From positions 6,107,528 through 6,140,027 of the forward strand of contig CM060312.1 of NCBI GenBank assembly GCA_030674185.1: a stretch of 32,500 nucleotides of DNA, read 5' to 3'. Of the stretch, positions 19,319 to 29,545 are shown piece after piece (the first letter of the stretch is position 1; each line of letters starts with the position of its first letter). The translations under genes were made by a program, and so were the position numbers. Origin of the DNA: Monoplex corrugatus. Lineage: Eukaryota; Mollusca; Gastropoda; Littorinimorpha; Ranellidae. The notes under the pieces were generated by a model. The model worked only from the letters and a program-made list of their open reading frames with translations. It was not told the origin of the DNA and did no database searches.

Positions 19319-20330
19319 GTCATTATAATTTATCAAACACATCATCGTCATCATCATCATTATCATTAATGTTGAGGTTTTGTTATTGTTGTTATGACTG
19401 TTATCATTATCTTTATTATTGTTACTATTATTACATTCATGTTAAACATATTCGCTTTCTTGGAATGCGTCCACTCATGGTATATTGGATTGGGAATTTT
19501 TCACCATGCTGACCAATGCAACCCTATTTTACATAAAGTGTCAATGTGTCTGACATTTACGGGCCGACAATCCATGCCATGGTCAGTGCCCTCTGACAGG
19601 GTTATACTTCAGTGTCAGCACACTGTGTCAGGTCTGACTACGTCAGGGTAGGTCTTTCTAGCCGGGACAATTCAGTAATGCCAGAAAACTGTCTGAAAGG
19701 GGTTCACAGTCACCTCCTCCTTCTTCCAGTTATTTACGAGTCATCACTATCATTGTTATTACTTATTTGTCGTTGTGATTGTTATCGCGTTGTCACCTTT
19801 GCTGTTATTACTGTTCAAATGAAGCTTTGCAAAAAGTAATGAATCAGATTTATCTGACAAAACACTTTTATGTAAACCACACTCAGGAGCTGTCTTGCTT
19901 CCACTACAGTGGACATGGCACAAGCGAGCTAGGTCTGTATTTGTCTGATGACGATGAATTGTTCTTTTACGGTAGTACTTGGAGAAGAAACAGGCGCAAC
20001 AAATTTTGTGGTAAGTCTCCTGAACGGACAGGAGAGACAAAAAGGAGGTCATTGCCAACGTCAACGGACAAAGAGTCAGGTGGGAGATACAAAGACTGGA
20101 CTGGTTGCAGTATAGCTAACGTGTCTGTTGCTACAGCTCACAGAGAGAGATGGACGATCCTGTTTCGCTGAGTTCCATGAGTCTCCACCTTAATTACGCC
20201 AGTCGTGGGATTAGAAGAACACTGTGAAAAACGATGAAACACTCATTCTCAAAACCCAGAAGATCAACAGTCCCAGTATTTCATCCTTCAGACATATTGC
20301 AGATTTTATGTCAGCATGGATAGACAGCTG
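19319..20330. other. Unrecognised sequence with ATC/ATT-rich start
   Basis: Imperfect ATC/ATT triplets lie at about 19343-19437. The 130-residue frame at 19779-20171 has no recognised domain, and its composition gives no reason to call it a gene. No splice or promoter evidence was seen. Confidence 0.4.
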
Positions 20331-20337
20331 AGACAAT

Positions 20338-20380
20338 CATCATCATCATCATCATCGTCGTCGTCGTCGTCATCATCATT

Positions 20381-20414
<34 letters not shown>

Positions 20415-20502
20415 CAAGCCTTGCCACAAGGCGTTGGAGATCATGGCCCTCTATACGAATCTATCCCTTGTCGCTGCAAGTACATCTCCCACCCTCTCAT
20501 TT
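20338..20502 (-). pseudogene. Extreme 3' end of the RTE-like LINE, minus strand, ATG-repeat tail
   Basis: On the minus strand from about 20502, the sequence encodes RVGDVLAATRDRF, an in-frame TAG, then RAMISNALWQGL and a TGA stop. This lines up with RVWEMLGATRDRDG...SMVANAMRQGT at the end of the copies at 27293 and 29546. The stop runs directly into about 80 bp of (ATG)n/(ACG)n (20338-20415 as CAT/CGT on the plus strand). The stop and substitutions make this an older copy. AGACAAT at 20331-20337 and 20503-20509 may be a 7-bp target-site duplication. Confidence 0.82.
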
Positions 20503-20628
20503 AGACAATAGAGACTTGAAAGACTTATTGTACGGTAAAATGTCATTGGAGAAAAGACTGATGGAATTAACATGTTCTCCTGTTTGTATGACTGGTGGCA
20601 CCAGACATAAAAAGAAGACAAGAAGTCA

Positions 20629-20827
20629 ACTAAAATTCCTTTAAACTGTAGTCAGGGTTCCAAGATGTATATAGTCAAGGAACTCTCAAAAAAGGGCTAA
20701 AATTCCTTTAAATGAAGTCAGGTTTCCAAGATGTATATAGTCAAGGAACTCTCAAAAAAGGGCTAAAATTCCTTTAAACTGAAGTCAGGTTTCCAAGATG
20801 TATATAGTCAAGGAACTCTCCAAAAAG
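20629..20827. repeat. Tandem repeat of about 67 bp, three copies
   Basis: Three units start near 20629, 20696 and 20763. They share CTAAAATTCCTTTAAA, CCAAGATGTATATAGTCAAG and GAACTCTC, and differ by small indels. The third unit runs into the dispersed repeat at 20790-21250. Confidence 0.92.
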
Positions 20828-21131
20828 AAGACTGTCAAATGTATGAAACCCGCTCGTCTTCCCCACCACTCCCACACACTCTCCACGACCACCTCGCTTG
20901 CTGGCCTAAAGAAGACGGCAGTGGAAACAACTGCAGGAAGGTAATGATGTGAAGGTGATGATGTCTGAGTTCCTGTCAGCACTCCACAGAACAAGCAAGT
21001 GACTTGAAAGACAACTACCCGCAGAGCATTAACTGTCTGTGATTGAAACGATTATCCACTTTATGACGACACTAAAAGACCTCAACAACAAACACGCACA
21101 TGCGCGCGTGAGCTCGTGTCTACACGCACAG

Positions 21132-21219
<88 letters not shown>

Positions 21220-21250
21220 AGGTTGGGATCGTACAACTATCACCACAACC
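20790..21250 (-). repeat. Unclassified dispersed repeat, copy 2 of an inverted pair
   Basis: Its reverse complement matches 15385-15760, with near identity at about 20940-21080. A long GA run (21136-21217) replaces the short CT tract of copy 1 at the matching place, followed on both by a TACGATCCC/TATGTACCTC-like segment. No protein or pol III signal was recognised. The two copies are about 5 kb apart in opposite orientation. Confidence 0.85.
21136..21217. repeat. Pure GA dinucleotide microsatellite
   Basis: About 40 GA repeats inside the dispersed repeat at 20790-21250. Frames across it give only Glu-Arg repeats. Confidence 0.97.
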
Positions 21251-21544
21251 CTCACCATTTTTTCCACTCCAACATTGAGTATTGCTTCCGAATGTTTAAA
21301 AAACGACTACAGCTACATTTTGCAAGCTGACTTCTTTAACCTTCATCAGCTAAAGTACAAATTCTTGGCAAATGTTGGTTCAGCTGTTAAGTTAAGAAGA
21401 AGAAGAAGAACAACAACAAAGAGCATTGCCTTTGATGTGAGGGAAAAAGTGGGTCTGGCACAAGAAGAAAAGAACATAATCAGATGGTAACGGTAACATT
21501 AATTTGAGATGGTTACAGCTCACTGATAATCTTCTTTCCGTCAT

Positions 21545-21720
21545 GCCTTAAACTTTGTTTTACGGATGGACTTCTGACTAGAGGGTTGTGGGTTCGAATC
21601 CTCCCCAAAAAAATTATTGTGGGATTTTTGGGCACTATCCAGCTCTTACACAGAGTTGGGCGTGCTATGGACACATTAGGAAGACTGGGACCACACAGCA
21701 AAGTCTCATCCATCTCACGG
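21545..21720 (+). mobile_element. Possible tRNA-related SINE fragment
   Basis: A perfect B-box-type GGGTTCGAATCC (about 21590-21601) follows CTTCTGACTAGAGGGTTGTG, which resembles an anticodon and variable region. The A box is not convincing (GGATGGACTTCTGAC). After a short A run the sequence continues without strong similarity to the other SINEs here. It could be a decayed tRNA-derived SINE or a tRNA relic; it does not fold as a complete tRNA by eye. Confidence 0.5.
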
Positions 21721-22870
21721 ATGCGTCATTGAGGGTGTTGCTCAAATCATTTGACCAACGCCGCAGGTGTCTGTATCTCTCAGATCTAGTTGACGCCAGG
21801 ATGTACATGTATTATGACAGTAAGCATGGAGTACAGCCCTATCATGCAGTCTTAATCCTAGATGGAACTCCATAGCATCATGATTGTCGTCCTCCTCGCC
21901 ATCATTATCATCACATTGTAAAAACTCTACTAGCTTCTGTGGCCATTAATTCGTTTCGCAGATACATCTGAGAATTTTTTTCATAGTTTACATAGTTCTG
22001 ATTACTGTGACCCTATTGGGATTAGTGCATGTAAATATCAGTATTCAGAAATTTCAAAAAGGTATGTTAAATAGCATAAGTTTTGTAAAGAAAGTAAAAC
22101 CATCAAATCCTCGTTGACATATTTTATATGCACACAAGTAAATGTGCGTGCAGGCGAGCACGCACGTGCAAACAGACAGACAGAGACAGTGAGATCGTGT
22201 TGAACTAATAGAAAACATATACGATACGCTTCAGAATAGACTTAAATCGTGTTATGAGTAATCAAAGCAGTCAACCAATAAACCAAGTTGTTACGTTAAA
22301 AACAACAAAGAAAATAAAAAAAAATTCTGTAAATAAAGAAATCACAAAATTACCAAGAACAACAGCAGTAACAACAGCAAGTGCAGCAGCAGAAAAAAAA
22401 ACCCAAACAAAACAAACAAACAAAACTAAGCAAACACAAAAACGTGTAACATTTTGCCAAATAGCAAGGGAGCTAATTGCAGACATTTCCAGTGCACCAC
22501 CTAAAAACCAACACTGCATCATTCACATGGCAAATGGATGATGGGTTGCGCAGAGGTCAGTTGGCTTCCTTTCCAAGTTGTCCCCACTTTGTTTGTTTTA
22601 ACACTGCTCTTCAGTAAAGGAACTAACGAAAGCCAGGTAACACATCGGATTTATCTTACTTATTACTTGGCACACAGGTACTGCAAATACACAGAGTGGA
22701 AAACCTTTTACGTAACTACAAGTCAGTGAAGAGCTTTTCTGATGAATTTAAGTAATCTTCAACTGTTCAAGAAATAGTCACAACAAGTCATCGGATCCTT
22801 TGAGACAAACGTATGGCTATGTCAAAAAATCTCAATTGGCTAAACAGCATCCTTCAGCAAAAACATCGAT
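21721..22870. other. Unique sequence, A-rich patch, no gene assigned
   Basis: An A-rich, AAC- and AAAC-containing patch lies at about 22295-22440. The 95-residue frame over it (22254-22541) is Lys/Thr-rich low complexity. No domain was recognised. Confidence 0.45.
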
Positions 22871-22873
22871 AAA

Positions 22874-24727
22874 ATAGGGTAAAGAGAAATTGATAACACT
22901 AAGGAATGAAGAAAATATGGGTAAAGAGAAATTGATAACACTAAGGAATGAAGAAAATATGGGTAAAGAGAAATTGATAACACTAAGAATGAAGAAAATA
23001 GGGGTAAAGAGAAATTGATAACACCAAAGAATGAAGAAAATAGGGTAAAGAGAAATTGATAACACCAAAGAATGAAGAAAATAGGGGTAAAAGAGAAATT
23101 GATAACACCAAAGAATGAAGAAAATAGGGTAAAGAGAAATTGATAACACCAAAGAATGAAGAAAATAGGGGTAAAGAGAAATTGATAACACTAAAGGAAT
23201 GAAGAAAATAGGGGTAAAGAGAAATTGATAACACTAAGGAATGAAAAAATAGGGGTAAAGAGAAATTGATAACACAAAGGAATGAAGAAAATAGGGTAAA
23301 GAGAAATTGATAACACTAAGGAATGAAGAAAATAGGGGTAAAGAGAAATTGATAACACTAAGGAATGAAGAAAATAAGGGTAAAGAGAAATTGATAACAA
23401 AAGGAATGAAGAAAATAGGGTAAAGAGAAATTGATAACACTAAGGAATGAAGAAAATAGGGGTAAAGAGAAATTGATAACACTAAGGAATGAAGAAAATA
23501 GGGGTAAAGAGAAATTGATAACACTAAGGAATGAAGAAAATAGGGGTAAAGAGAAATTGATAACACTAAAGAATGAAGAAAATAGGGGTAAAGAGAAATT
23601 GATAACACCAAAGAATGAAGAAAATAGGGGTAAAGAGAAATTGATAACACTAAGGAATGAAGAAAATAGGGGTAAAGAGAAATTGATAACACTAAGGAAT
23701 GAAGAAAATAGGGGTAAAGAGAAATTGATAACACTAAGGAATGAAGAAAATAGGGTAAAGAGAATTGATAACACTAAGGAATGAAGAAAATAGGGGTAAA
23801 GAGAAATTGATAACACTAAGGAATGAAGAAAATAGGGGTAAAGAGAAATTGATAACACTAAGGAATGAAGAAAATAGGGTAAAGAGAAATTGATAACACT
23901 AAGGAATGAAGAAAATAGGGGTAAAGAGAAATTGATAACACTAAGGAATGAAGAAAATAGGGGTAAAGAGAAATTGATAACACTAAGAATGAAGAAAATG
24001 GGTAAGAGAAATTGATAACAGGAATGAAGAAATGGGTAAAGAGAAATTGATAACACTAAGGAATGAAGAAAATAGGGTAAAGAGAAATTGATAACACTAA
24101 GGAATGAAGAAAATAGGGTAAAGAGAAATTGATAACACTAAGGAATGAAGAAAATAGGGTAAAGAGAAATTGATAACACTAAGGAATGAAGAAAATAGGG
24201 TAAAGAGAAATTGATAACACTAAGGAATGAAGAAAATAGGGGTAAAGAGAAATTGATAACACTAAGGAATGAAGAAAATAGGGGTAAAGAGAAATTGATA
24301 ACACATAAGAATGAAGAAAATAGGGGTAAAGAGAAATTGATAACACTAAGGAATGAGAAAAGGAAAGAGAAATTGATAACACTAAGGAATGAAGAAAATA
24401 GGGGTAAAGAGAAATTGATAACACTAAGGAATGAAGAAAATAGGGGTAAAGAGAAATTGATAACACAAAGAATGAAGAAAATAGGGGTAAAGAGAAATTG
24501 ATAACACTAAAGAATGAAGAAAATAGGGTAAAGAGAAATTGATAACACTAAGAGAATGAAGAAAATAGGGGTAAAGAGAAATTGATAACAGCAAAGAATG
24601 AAGAAATAGGGTAAAGAAAAGAAATTGATAACACTAAGGAATAGAAAAGAAAGAATAGGGTAATAGAGAGAAATTGATAACACTAAAAGATGAAGAAAAT
24701 AGGGGAAAAGAGAAATTGATAACACTC
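22874..24727. repeat. 41/42-bp minisatellite, about 45 units
   Basis: The unit is AAGGAATGAAGAAAATAGGG followed by GTAAAGAGAAATTGATAACACT. Most variation is one G more or less in the GGGG run (42 versus 41 bp), AAGG versus AAAG, and CACT versus CACC. The clean core is about 23430-24480; the right end (24530-24727) is scrambled. Where several 42-bp units sit together, both strands stay open (ITLRNEENRGKEKL on plus, LSISLYPYFLHSLV on minus). Each 41-bp unit shifts the frame. I treat these frames as artefacts. Confidence 0.97.
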
Positions 24728-25039
24728 AAGAAGGGACTGGACAACACGTGCACCAGATGTATAGTGACAGCACAGAACTGCCAGTGATGGAGACTATGCT
24801 GCTAAAACCGTGGAACCCCAATGACCACCTCGGTCCTGGTATAGTCAAGTAAAGGGTAAAAAAACTGACGTGATGATGTTCTATGTGTGCATGTCATGTC
24901 TTATCAGGGTCTTATACTGTCGGGCAGTGGTCTGGCATGGCCAGATGCAGGGTACAGTACTAACAAGCATAGCCACATCAGAACCGGAATGTAATAGTCC
25001 TGCATACGTACGTTCAGCCTAATCCAGGCTACAATGATT
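24728..25039. other. Unique sequence, no feature seen
   Basis: Right flank of the minisatellite; no repeat or coding signal was recognised. Confidence 0.5.
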
Positions 25040-25275
25040 TACTGCATGTCAGTGTCTGAGGCCTGGATGGCGCCGACGTTGAATGGTCACCTTCCAGTCT
25101 GAATACATGGGTTCGAGTCTGGCTCTGGCTTACAACTGTGCGTGTGACCGACAGTGCTGTGAATGGGGTGCCTGACACTGTTCGTGGTTGGGGAAGGTAA
25201 AGCATGGAGGAAGGTGACTGAGCAACACTTTCACTATGTTCGCCGATGAATAGTTGGTTCTCTACCATTCGTTCT
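25040..25275 (+). mobile_element. tRNA-derived SINE (family C), plus strand
   Basis: A B box of the form GGGTTCGAGTCTGG is at about 25110-25123, preceded at normal distance by an A-box-like GATGGCGCCGACGTTGAATGG. The body includes CAGTGCTGTGAATGGGG, CCTGACACTG and GAAGGTAAAGCATGG, which match the minus-strand fragment at 7985-8140. No TSD or tail was resolved, so the right end is approximate. Confidence 0.7.
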
Positions 25276-26035
25276 TTGACGAGTTTACAGTTTGTGCGAA
25301 CAGAATGCGATTGTGAGAAACCAGGTTATGTGATTAGTCATGGTCATGTTTTTTTGTTAAATCGAGAAATGGCGATCATTCATTAACATTAAGTATTAAA
25401 GTATCGGATTCAAGGCACAATACATCGTGTGTTTTTGCACAGACATGAGTTTTCGTATTCAGGTTTAGAAATAGGCATCCAGTGTGCAATTATGCATAGA
25501 TACAATTACATGGACATAAATGGTGTCAGGATCACGCATCCACCAGCAGCCCCCCCCCCCCCTACCTCCCAACCAGATACACTTTAAATCAATGGTCTGT
25601 TCTAATGACTTCTCCTAACCTGAGAAAATAAATGTTTAACAAGACTAGCTTAATGTTGGCTTCTTAGATTTTAAGGTCAGATTGTTCTGAAATGGACGTT
25701 GAACAAAAACAAACAAATAGACAAACAAAAAAAACAAAAAACAAATATATATATGTGTGTTGTTGTTATTGTTGTTAGTTTTCCCCTTTTTAGTTCATGT
25801 AGGTTTGAGTATTGGCCAATTTTGTGAAACGTCCAAAGGTCCAGATCTGTGATCTGTTTCTGCGTGCTGTTTCTTGCGGTGGACTTCCGCTGTACCCAGG
25901 TTCTATAATTAGCCGGAAGGGCAAGGAACACTGTATACAGATTTAGACATGCATGAGTCATGTTGATGGTCACAGTCACTGATACTGTAGACAGCCATTT
26001 AGAAGACACGGAAAGCAGTTTTATCCTGCCCCCCC
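25276..26035. other. Unique AT-rich sequence, no gene assigned
   Basis: Contains a poly-C run (about 25549-25562) and an A/AAAC-rich stretch at 25705-25745 followed by a short AT and GTT run. No coding motif was recognised. Confidence 0.5.
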
Positions 26036-26050
26036 CCTCCACACACATAC

Positions 26051-26095
<45 letters not shown>

Positions 26096-26150
26096 ACACA
26101 CATACACACACACACACACATACACACACACACACACACATACACACACA

Positions 26151-26217
<67 letters not shown>
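26036..26217. repeat. CA dinucleotide microsatellite
   Basis: About 180 bp of CA with regularly placed CATA interruptions up to about 26160 and a pure stretch to 26214. It is preceded by a C run. Confidence 0.97.
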
Positions 26218-27281
26218 GGTCATTACTTACTTAACTGATGTCGATATGTATATGTACAGCTGATGATACCGTTTTCCCGGCAAAAGGTCGACCGTTACTG
26301 CGGACTGACTCAAGCTGTGTGTTTGGGGGGAAGGGGAGGTACGTGTAGTAATGATATCACTATAGAAACACAACACGTTATGTACAGACACAGACGTCAT
26401 AGGCTGGTTACAGGCCTACCCTCTGTTCTTTATATGCCAGAAGAGGAGAACAGCTGCCAGCGTCCAGCTTCACCAACCCAGGCAACAACAGCACCTCAAC
26501 AGCAGACACAATACCAGACAAAAGACGTGTGTCTAAATATCAGCTTAACAGTGACACAACCAAACCCAACTTACGTTCTCCTGTTCCTCTTTGTTTCAGG
26601 TATTCTTTGTTCATGAGTGACACAGAAAAGGGTTCATTGTTTCAAACTGATAACTGAAATCAAACGTCTTTACTTCTCTACCTTCCTTCTCCTTACATTA
26701 ACAATTTGTTATATTAGAAACGAGTCCAAAATGTATTCAGAAGTAAACATCTTATTGGTTTTTGATTAATGATTTATTGAAAAATAAAAATTCATCCATA
26801 ACTACCTGAAAATGTTTTTTCCCCCAAATATTTCCATGTTTAGGACCAGACAATTTAGAAGTTCCAGCATCAAGTTGCTTTGCTAATTTAAGCCAGACCG
26901 CTCAGCCCAACGTAAAGTGAAGTAAAGATCCATCATTAAACAGATCTGTGCAGGAGGGCTTTGTTTACAGACACACCAATCATCTCGCCACACTTCGACA
27001 GGAATAGTTCTCTCTTTTTTATGATTTTGGCAGAAAATGGAAATGCAATATTTATCTTCAGTGTCAGATGTTATAAAAAGCGGGAAATGGGGCACTGGCT
27101 CTATAAAAACTGACAGTAGATTGAGCAGACGTGCACTATATGTATATTCCACACACTGTCTGCTTGCTGGATCAGAATAAAACTACTTGTATACAGGGCA
27201 ACACGAGATCTGAATCACTGGACAACACGATACAATAAATTCAGGCTTTGTGTTTTCGTCAGAACGCATTTACACAGTTTT
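26218..27281. other. Unique sequence, no gene assigned
   Basis: A 117-residue frame (26263-26616) has no recognised domain; it is Gln/Thr-rich in the middle with a hydrophobic end. I cannot support it as a gene. Nothing else was recognised. Confidence 0.4.
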
Positions 27282-27292
27282 ACCGTTCTGCA
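27282..27292. repeat. Left target-site duplication of the LINE insertion (11 bp)
   Basis: ACCGTTCTGCA here is repeated exactly at 27979-27989, directly after the (TGA)n tail. Confidence 0.85.
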
Positions 27293-27970
27293 AACAGCAG
27301 GAAGACTGAAGTCATGGTGATCAGTAAAAAACATGGAATCCCCTCCTGCTAAATAACAGCAAATGGCACAACCTTGACACAGGTTAATAAGTTCAAATAC
27401 CTGGGAACGGTCATTTCATCAGACGGCAGATGCACATCGGAAATAGCTGGCAGAATCGGCCAAGCCAAAACAGCATTCAAGAAGTTGACAAGCATTCTTA
27501 CCAACAAATGCCTATCAATTAACATCGGAAAGAGAGTCTTTGAATGTTATATAGAACCAATACTGTTGTACGGATGCAAGGCGTGGACAGTCAGCAAGCA
27601 AAGCCAGAGCAGGATCGAGGCAGCCGAGATGTGGTTTCTCAGAAGAATGTTGAGAGTTCCATGGACAGCAAAGAAAACAAACGAGACAGTCTTGATGGAG
27701 GCAGAGACAAATAGATCACTCATAAGGAAGATTAGGAAAAGACAGGCAGCATTCATAGGCCATTTTATGAGGAAAGAGGAATTGGAACACCTGGTCACAA
27801 CGGGAAAGCTGGAGGGAAAGAGAGCACCAGGTAGACCCAGGGAGAGAATGCTGGACGGACTTGCAGATTGGCTGGGGATGAGGAGGGTTTGGGAGATGCT
27901 GGGGGCAACGAGAGATAGAGATGGTTTGAAGTCCATGGTCGCCAACGCCATGAGGCAGGGCACCTTATGA
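27293..27970 (+). pseudogene. ORF2 C-terminus of the RTE-like LINE, one in-frame stop
   Basis: Encodes the region after the RT catalytic core: NSRKTEVMVISKK, an in-frame TAA at 27350-27352 (where the sister copy has AGG), then QVNKFKYLGTVISSDGRC, LLYGCKAWTVSKQ, RRMLRVPWTAKKTNE, RKIRKRQAAFIGHFMR, GKRAPGRPRERMLDGLADW and the stop at 27968-27970. KYLG..IS.DG, YG.E/KAWT, RRMLR..W, R.GHFMR and GRPR are well known in the C-terminal part of RTE/jockey-type LINE ORF2 proteins. The clade is not fixed by so short a piece. No endonuclease or YADD motif remains. The single stop marks it as dead, but otherwise the frame is unbroken for about 205 codons. Confidence 0.93.
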
Positions 27971-27978
27971 TGATGATG
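27293..27978 (+). mobile_element. RTE-like LINE, 5'-truncated insertion with ATG-repeat tail
   Basis: The 686-bp insertion is bounded by perfect 11-bp direct repeats and ends in a short TGATGATGATG tail. It starts inside ORF2 at AACAGCAGGAAGACTGAAGT and so kept only the C-terminal coding part. The TSD, 5' truncation and simple 3' repeat tail are the standard marks of target-primed reverse transcription. The sister copy at 29546-30312 is very similar over the whole length. Confidence 0.92.
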
Positions 27979-27989
27979 ACCGTTCTGCA
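27979..27989. repeat. Right target-site duplication of the LINE insertion (11 bp)
   Basis: The second copy of ACCGTTCTGCA. The empty site can be read by skipping from 27292 to 27990. Confidence 0.85.
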
Positions 27990-28865
27990 GAGTTCAATCA
28001 ATTTTACGTAAAGAGACTGTGCTTTGTGTAAAACTAGAAATGCTGATATGTACGAGTCATTTCACCGTTTTCACGAGCTGTTGTTTGAAATTGTTGTTGT
28101 TGTTGTTGTTGTTTTGTTGTTTTCTTTTACTTTTTTCTGTTTTCCCCTGTTTCTCTGCTTTGAATGTTTATAGACATACGCACATGAGTATTTTACAGGT
28201 ATGTACATGTGAAGATTAGACCGATGTTACCAGCAGGTGATCTAAGCGCCATCATGGCACATTTGTTCTTGAATTCTAAGCATTTGCTGTCAATATACAA
28301 AGCCATCATTTTTATTCTGATGAACGCGTGTTTCTGTATGTTGCAGCTCTTATCTAGACGTGGTGTTTGCTAATCGCACTGTTCTGGCCTTTTTCTTTTC
28401 TGTCTTTATTTATTTATAATAATAATAATAATTACAATATTTACTGATTTGATCTTTATTTTTGCTTATTTATTGATGTTTTGTGTTTTCATTTTGAGTC
28501 AGGATCTGATGTTGTTGTTGGCATGTGTGGATGTCTCTTACAGTGGCATTTAAATGAATCTGAGGCTGCATCCTCTGCCTTCTGCTGCTGTCTTTTGTGT
28601 GACATTTTCGAAACGAAATGAAACGAAAGCTTTGACAAAATACAAAAGTAGAAACAGTGTGGAAAAAGACAGCATTGTGCCAAAGCTGTTATCGGTTTCA
28701 GCATAGCATTCACTTTCAAGTAATGTCGTTTGACTTCCAGGATATCACGTCATTCTCACTGCTGATGTTGGACTGTTTTGGATATGTCCACATGGCATGT
28801 TGATTCCCAGTTTCAAAGGAAAACACAGAATGGTCTGTTTTAACCACTGAGAAGGTAGGTGTATG
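27990..28865. other. Unique sequence with GTT and AAT short repeats
   Basis: (TTG)n lies at about 28093-28115 and (AAT)n at about 28418-28432. No gene was recognised. Confidence 0.5.
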
Positions 28866-28890
28866 CTATATATATATATATATATATATA

Positions 28891-28982
<92 letters not shown>

Positions 28983-29106
28983 GTATGTATGTATTATGTA
29001 TGTATGCATAGGTGTAAGCACGCGTGGGAGGAGTTCACACGTGTGTTTATTTGTTTGTTTGTGTGTGTGTGTGCGTGTATGTGTGTGTGTATGTGTGTGT
29101 GTGTGT

Positions 29107-29163
<57 letters not shown>

Positions 29164-29282
29164 GTATGTATGTATTATGTATGTATGCATAGGTGTAAGC
29201 ACGCGTGGGAGGAGTTCACACGTGTGTTTATTTGTTTGTTTGTTTGTGTGTGTGTGCGCGCGTGTGTATGTGTATGTGTGTG
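28866..29282. repeat. AT and GT microsatellites with a 181-bp tandem duplication
   Basis: (AT)n at 28867-28892 is followed by GT runs at 28895-28979 and 29061-29160. The non-GT segment starting AATGTATGTATGTATTATG, including CATAGGTGTAAGCACGCG and GGAGGAGTTCACACG, occurs at about 28980-29062 and again at 29161-29243 with no difference that I see. The second copy has one extra TTTG at its end. The duplication is therefore recent. Confidence 0.95.
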
Positions 29283-29405
29283 TGTTTGGTTAGGTGTCTG
29301 AATATGTTTTGACAGCATGTGCCAGAGAGGTGTTTTTGGCTTTTTTGATGTGGGTGATACCCCATCAGATTAGGATTAGTTCCTGCCAGAAGAGTAATGT
29401 GTTGG

Positions 29406-29409
<4 letters not shown>

Positions 29410-29467
<58 letters not shown>
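29410..29467. repeat. GT dinucleotide microsatellite
   Basis: About 29 GT repeats roughly 80 bp upstream of the LINE copy at 29546. Confidence 0.97.
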
Positions 29468-29468
<1 letters not shown>

Positions 29469-29545
29469 CGGGGATCAGTGTGTAGGGGTTACGTATGTTT
29501 GTCAGCGTGGAAGCGTACGTCTGTGTTTGTGCCATGCTTTGTATT

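Noticed and set aside
19779..20171. 130-residue frame
   Set aside because: No recognisable domain, repeat or start context, and it lies between LINE and triplet repeats. Length alone is not enough in 32 kb.
21585..21605. Functional tRNA gene at the GGGTTCGAATCC site
   Set aside because: No complete cloverleaf with paired acceptor stem could be seen; only the T-arm-like part is good. SINE or tRNA relic is likelier.
23234..24056. Long minus-strand frames with SISLYPYFLHSLV repeats and the plus frame 23431-23784
   Set aside because: They are by-products of 42-bp minisatellite units and break wherever a 41-bp unit occurs.
26263..26616. 117-residue Gln/Thr-rich frame
   Set aside because: No domain recognised and no splice or regulatory support. 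It may be chance.
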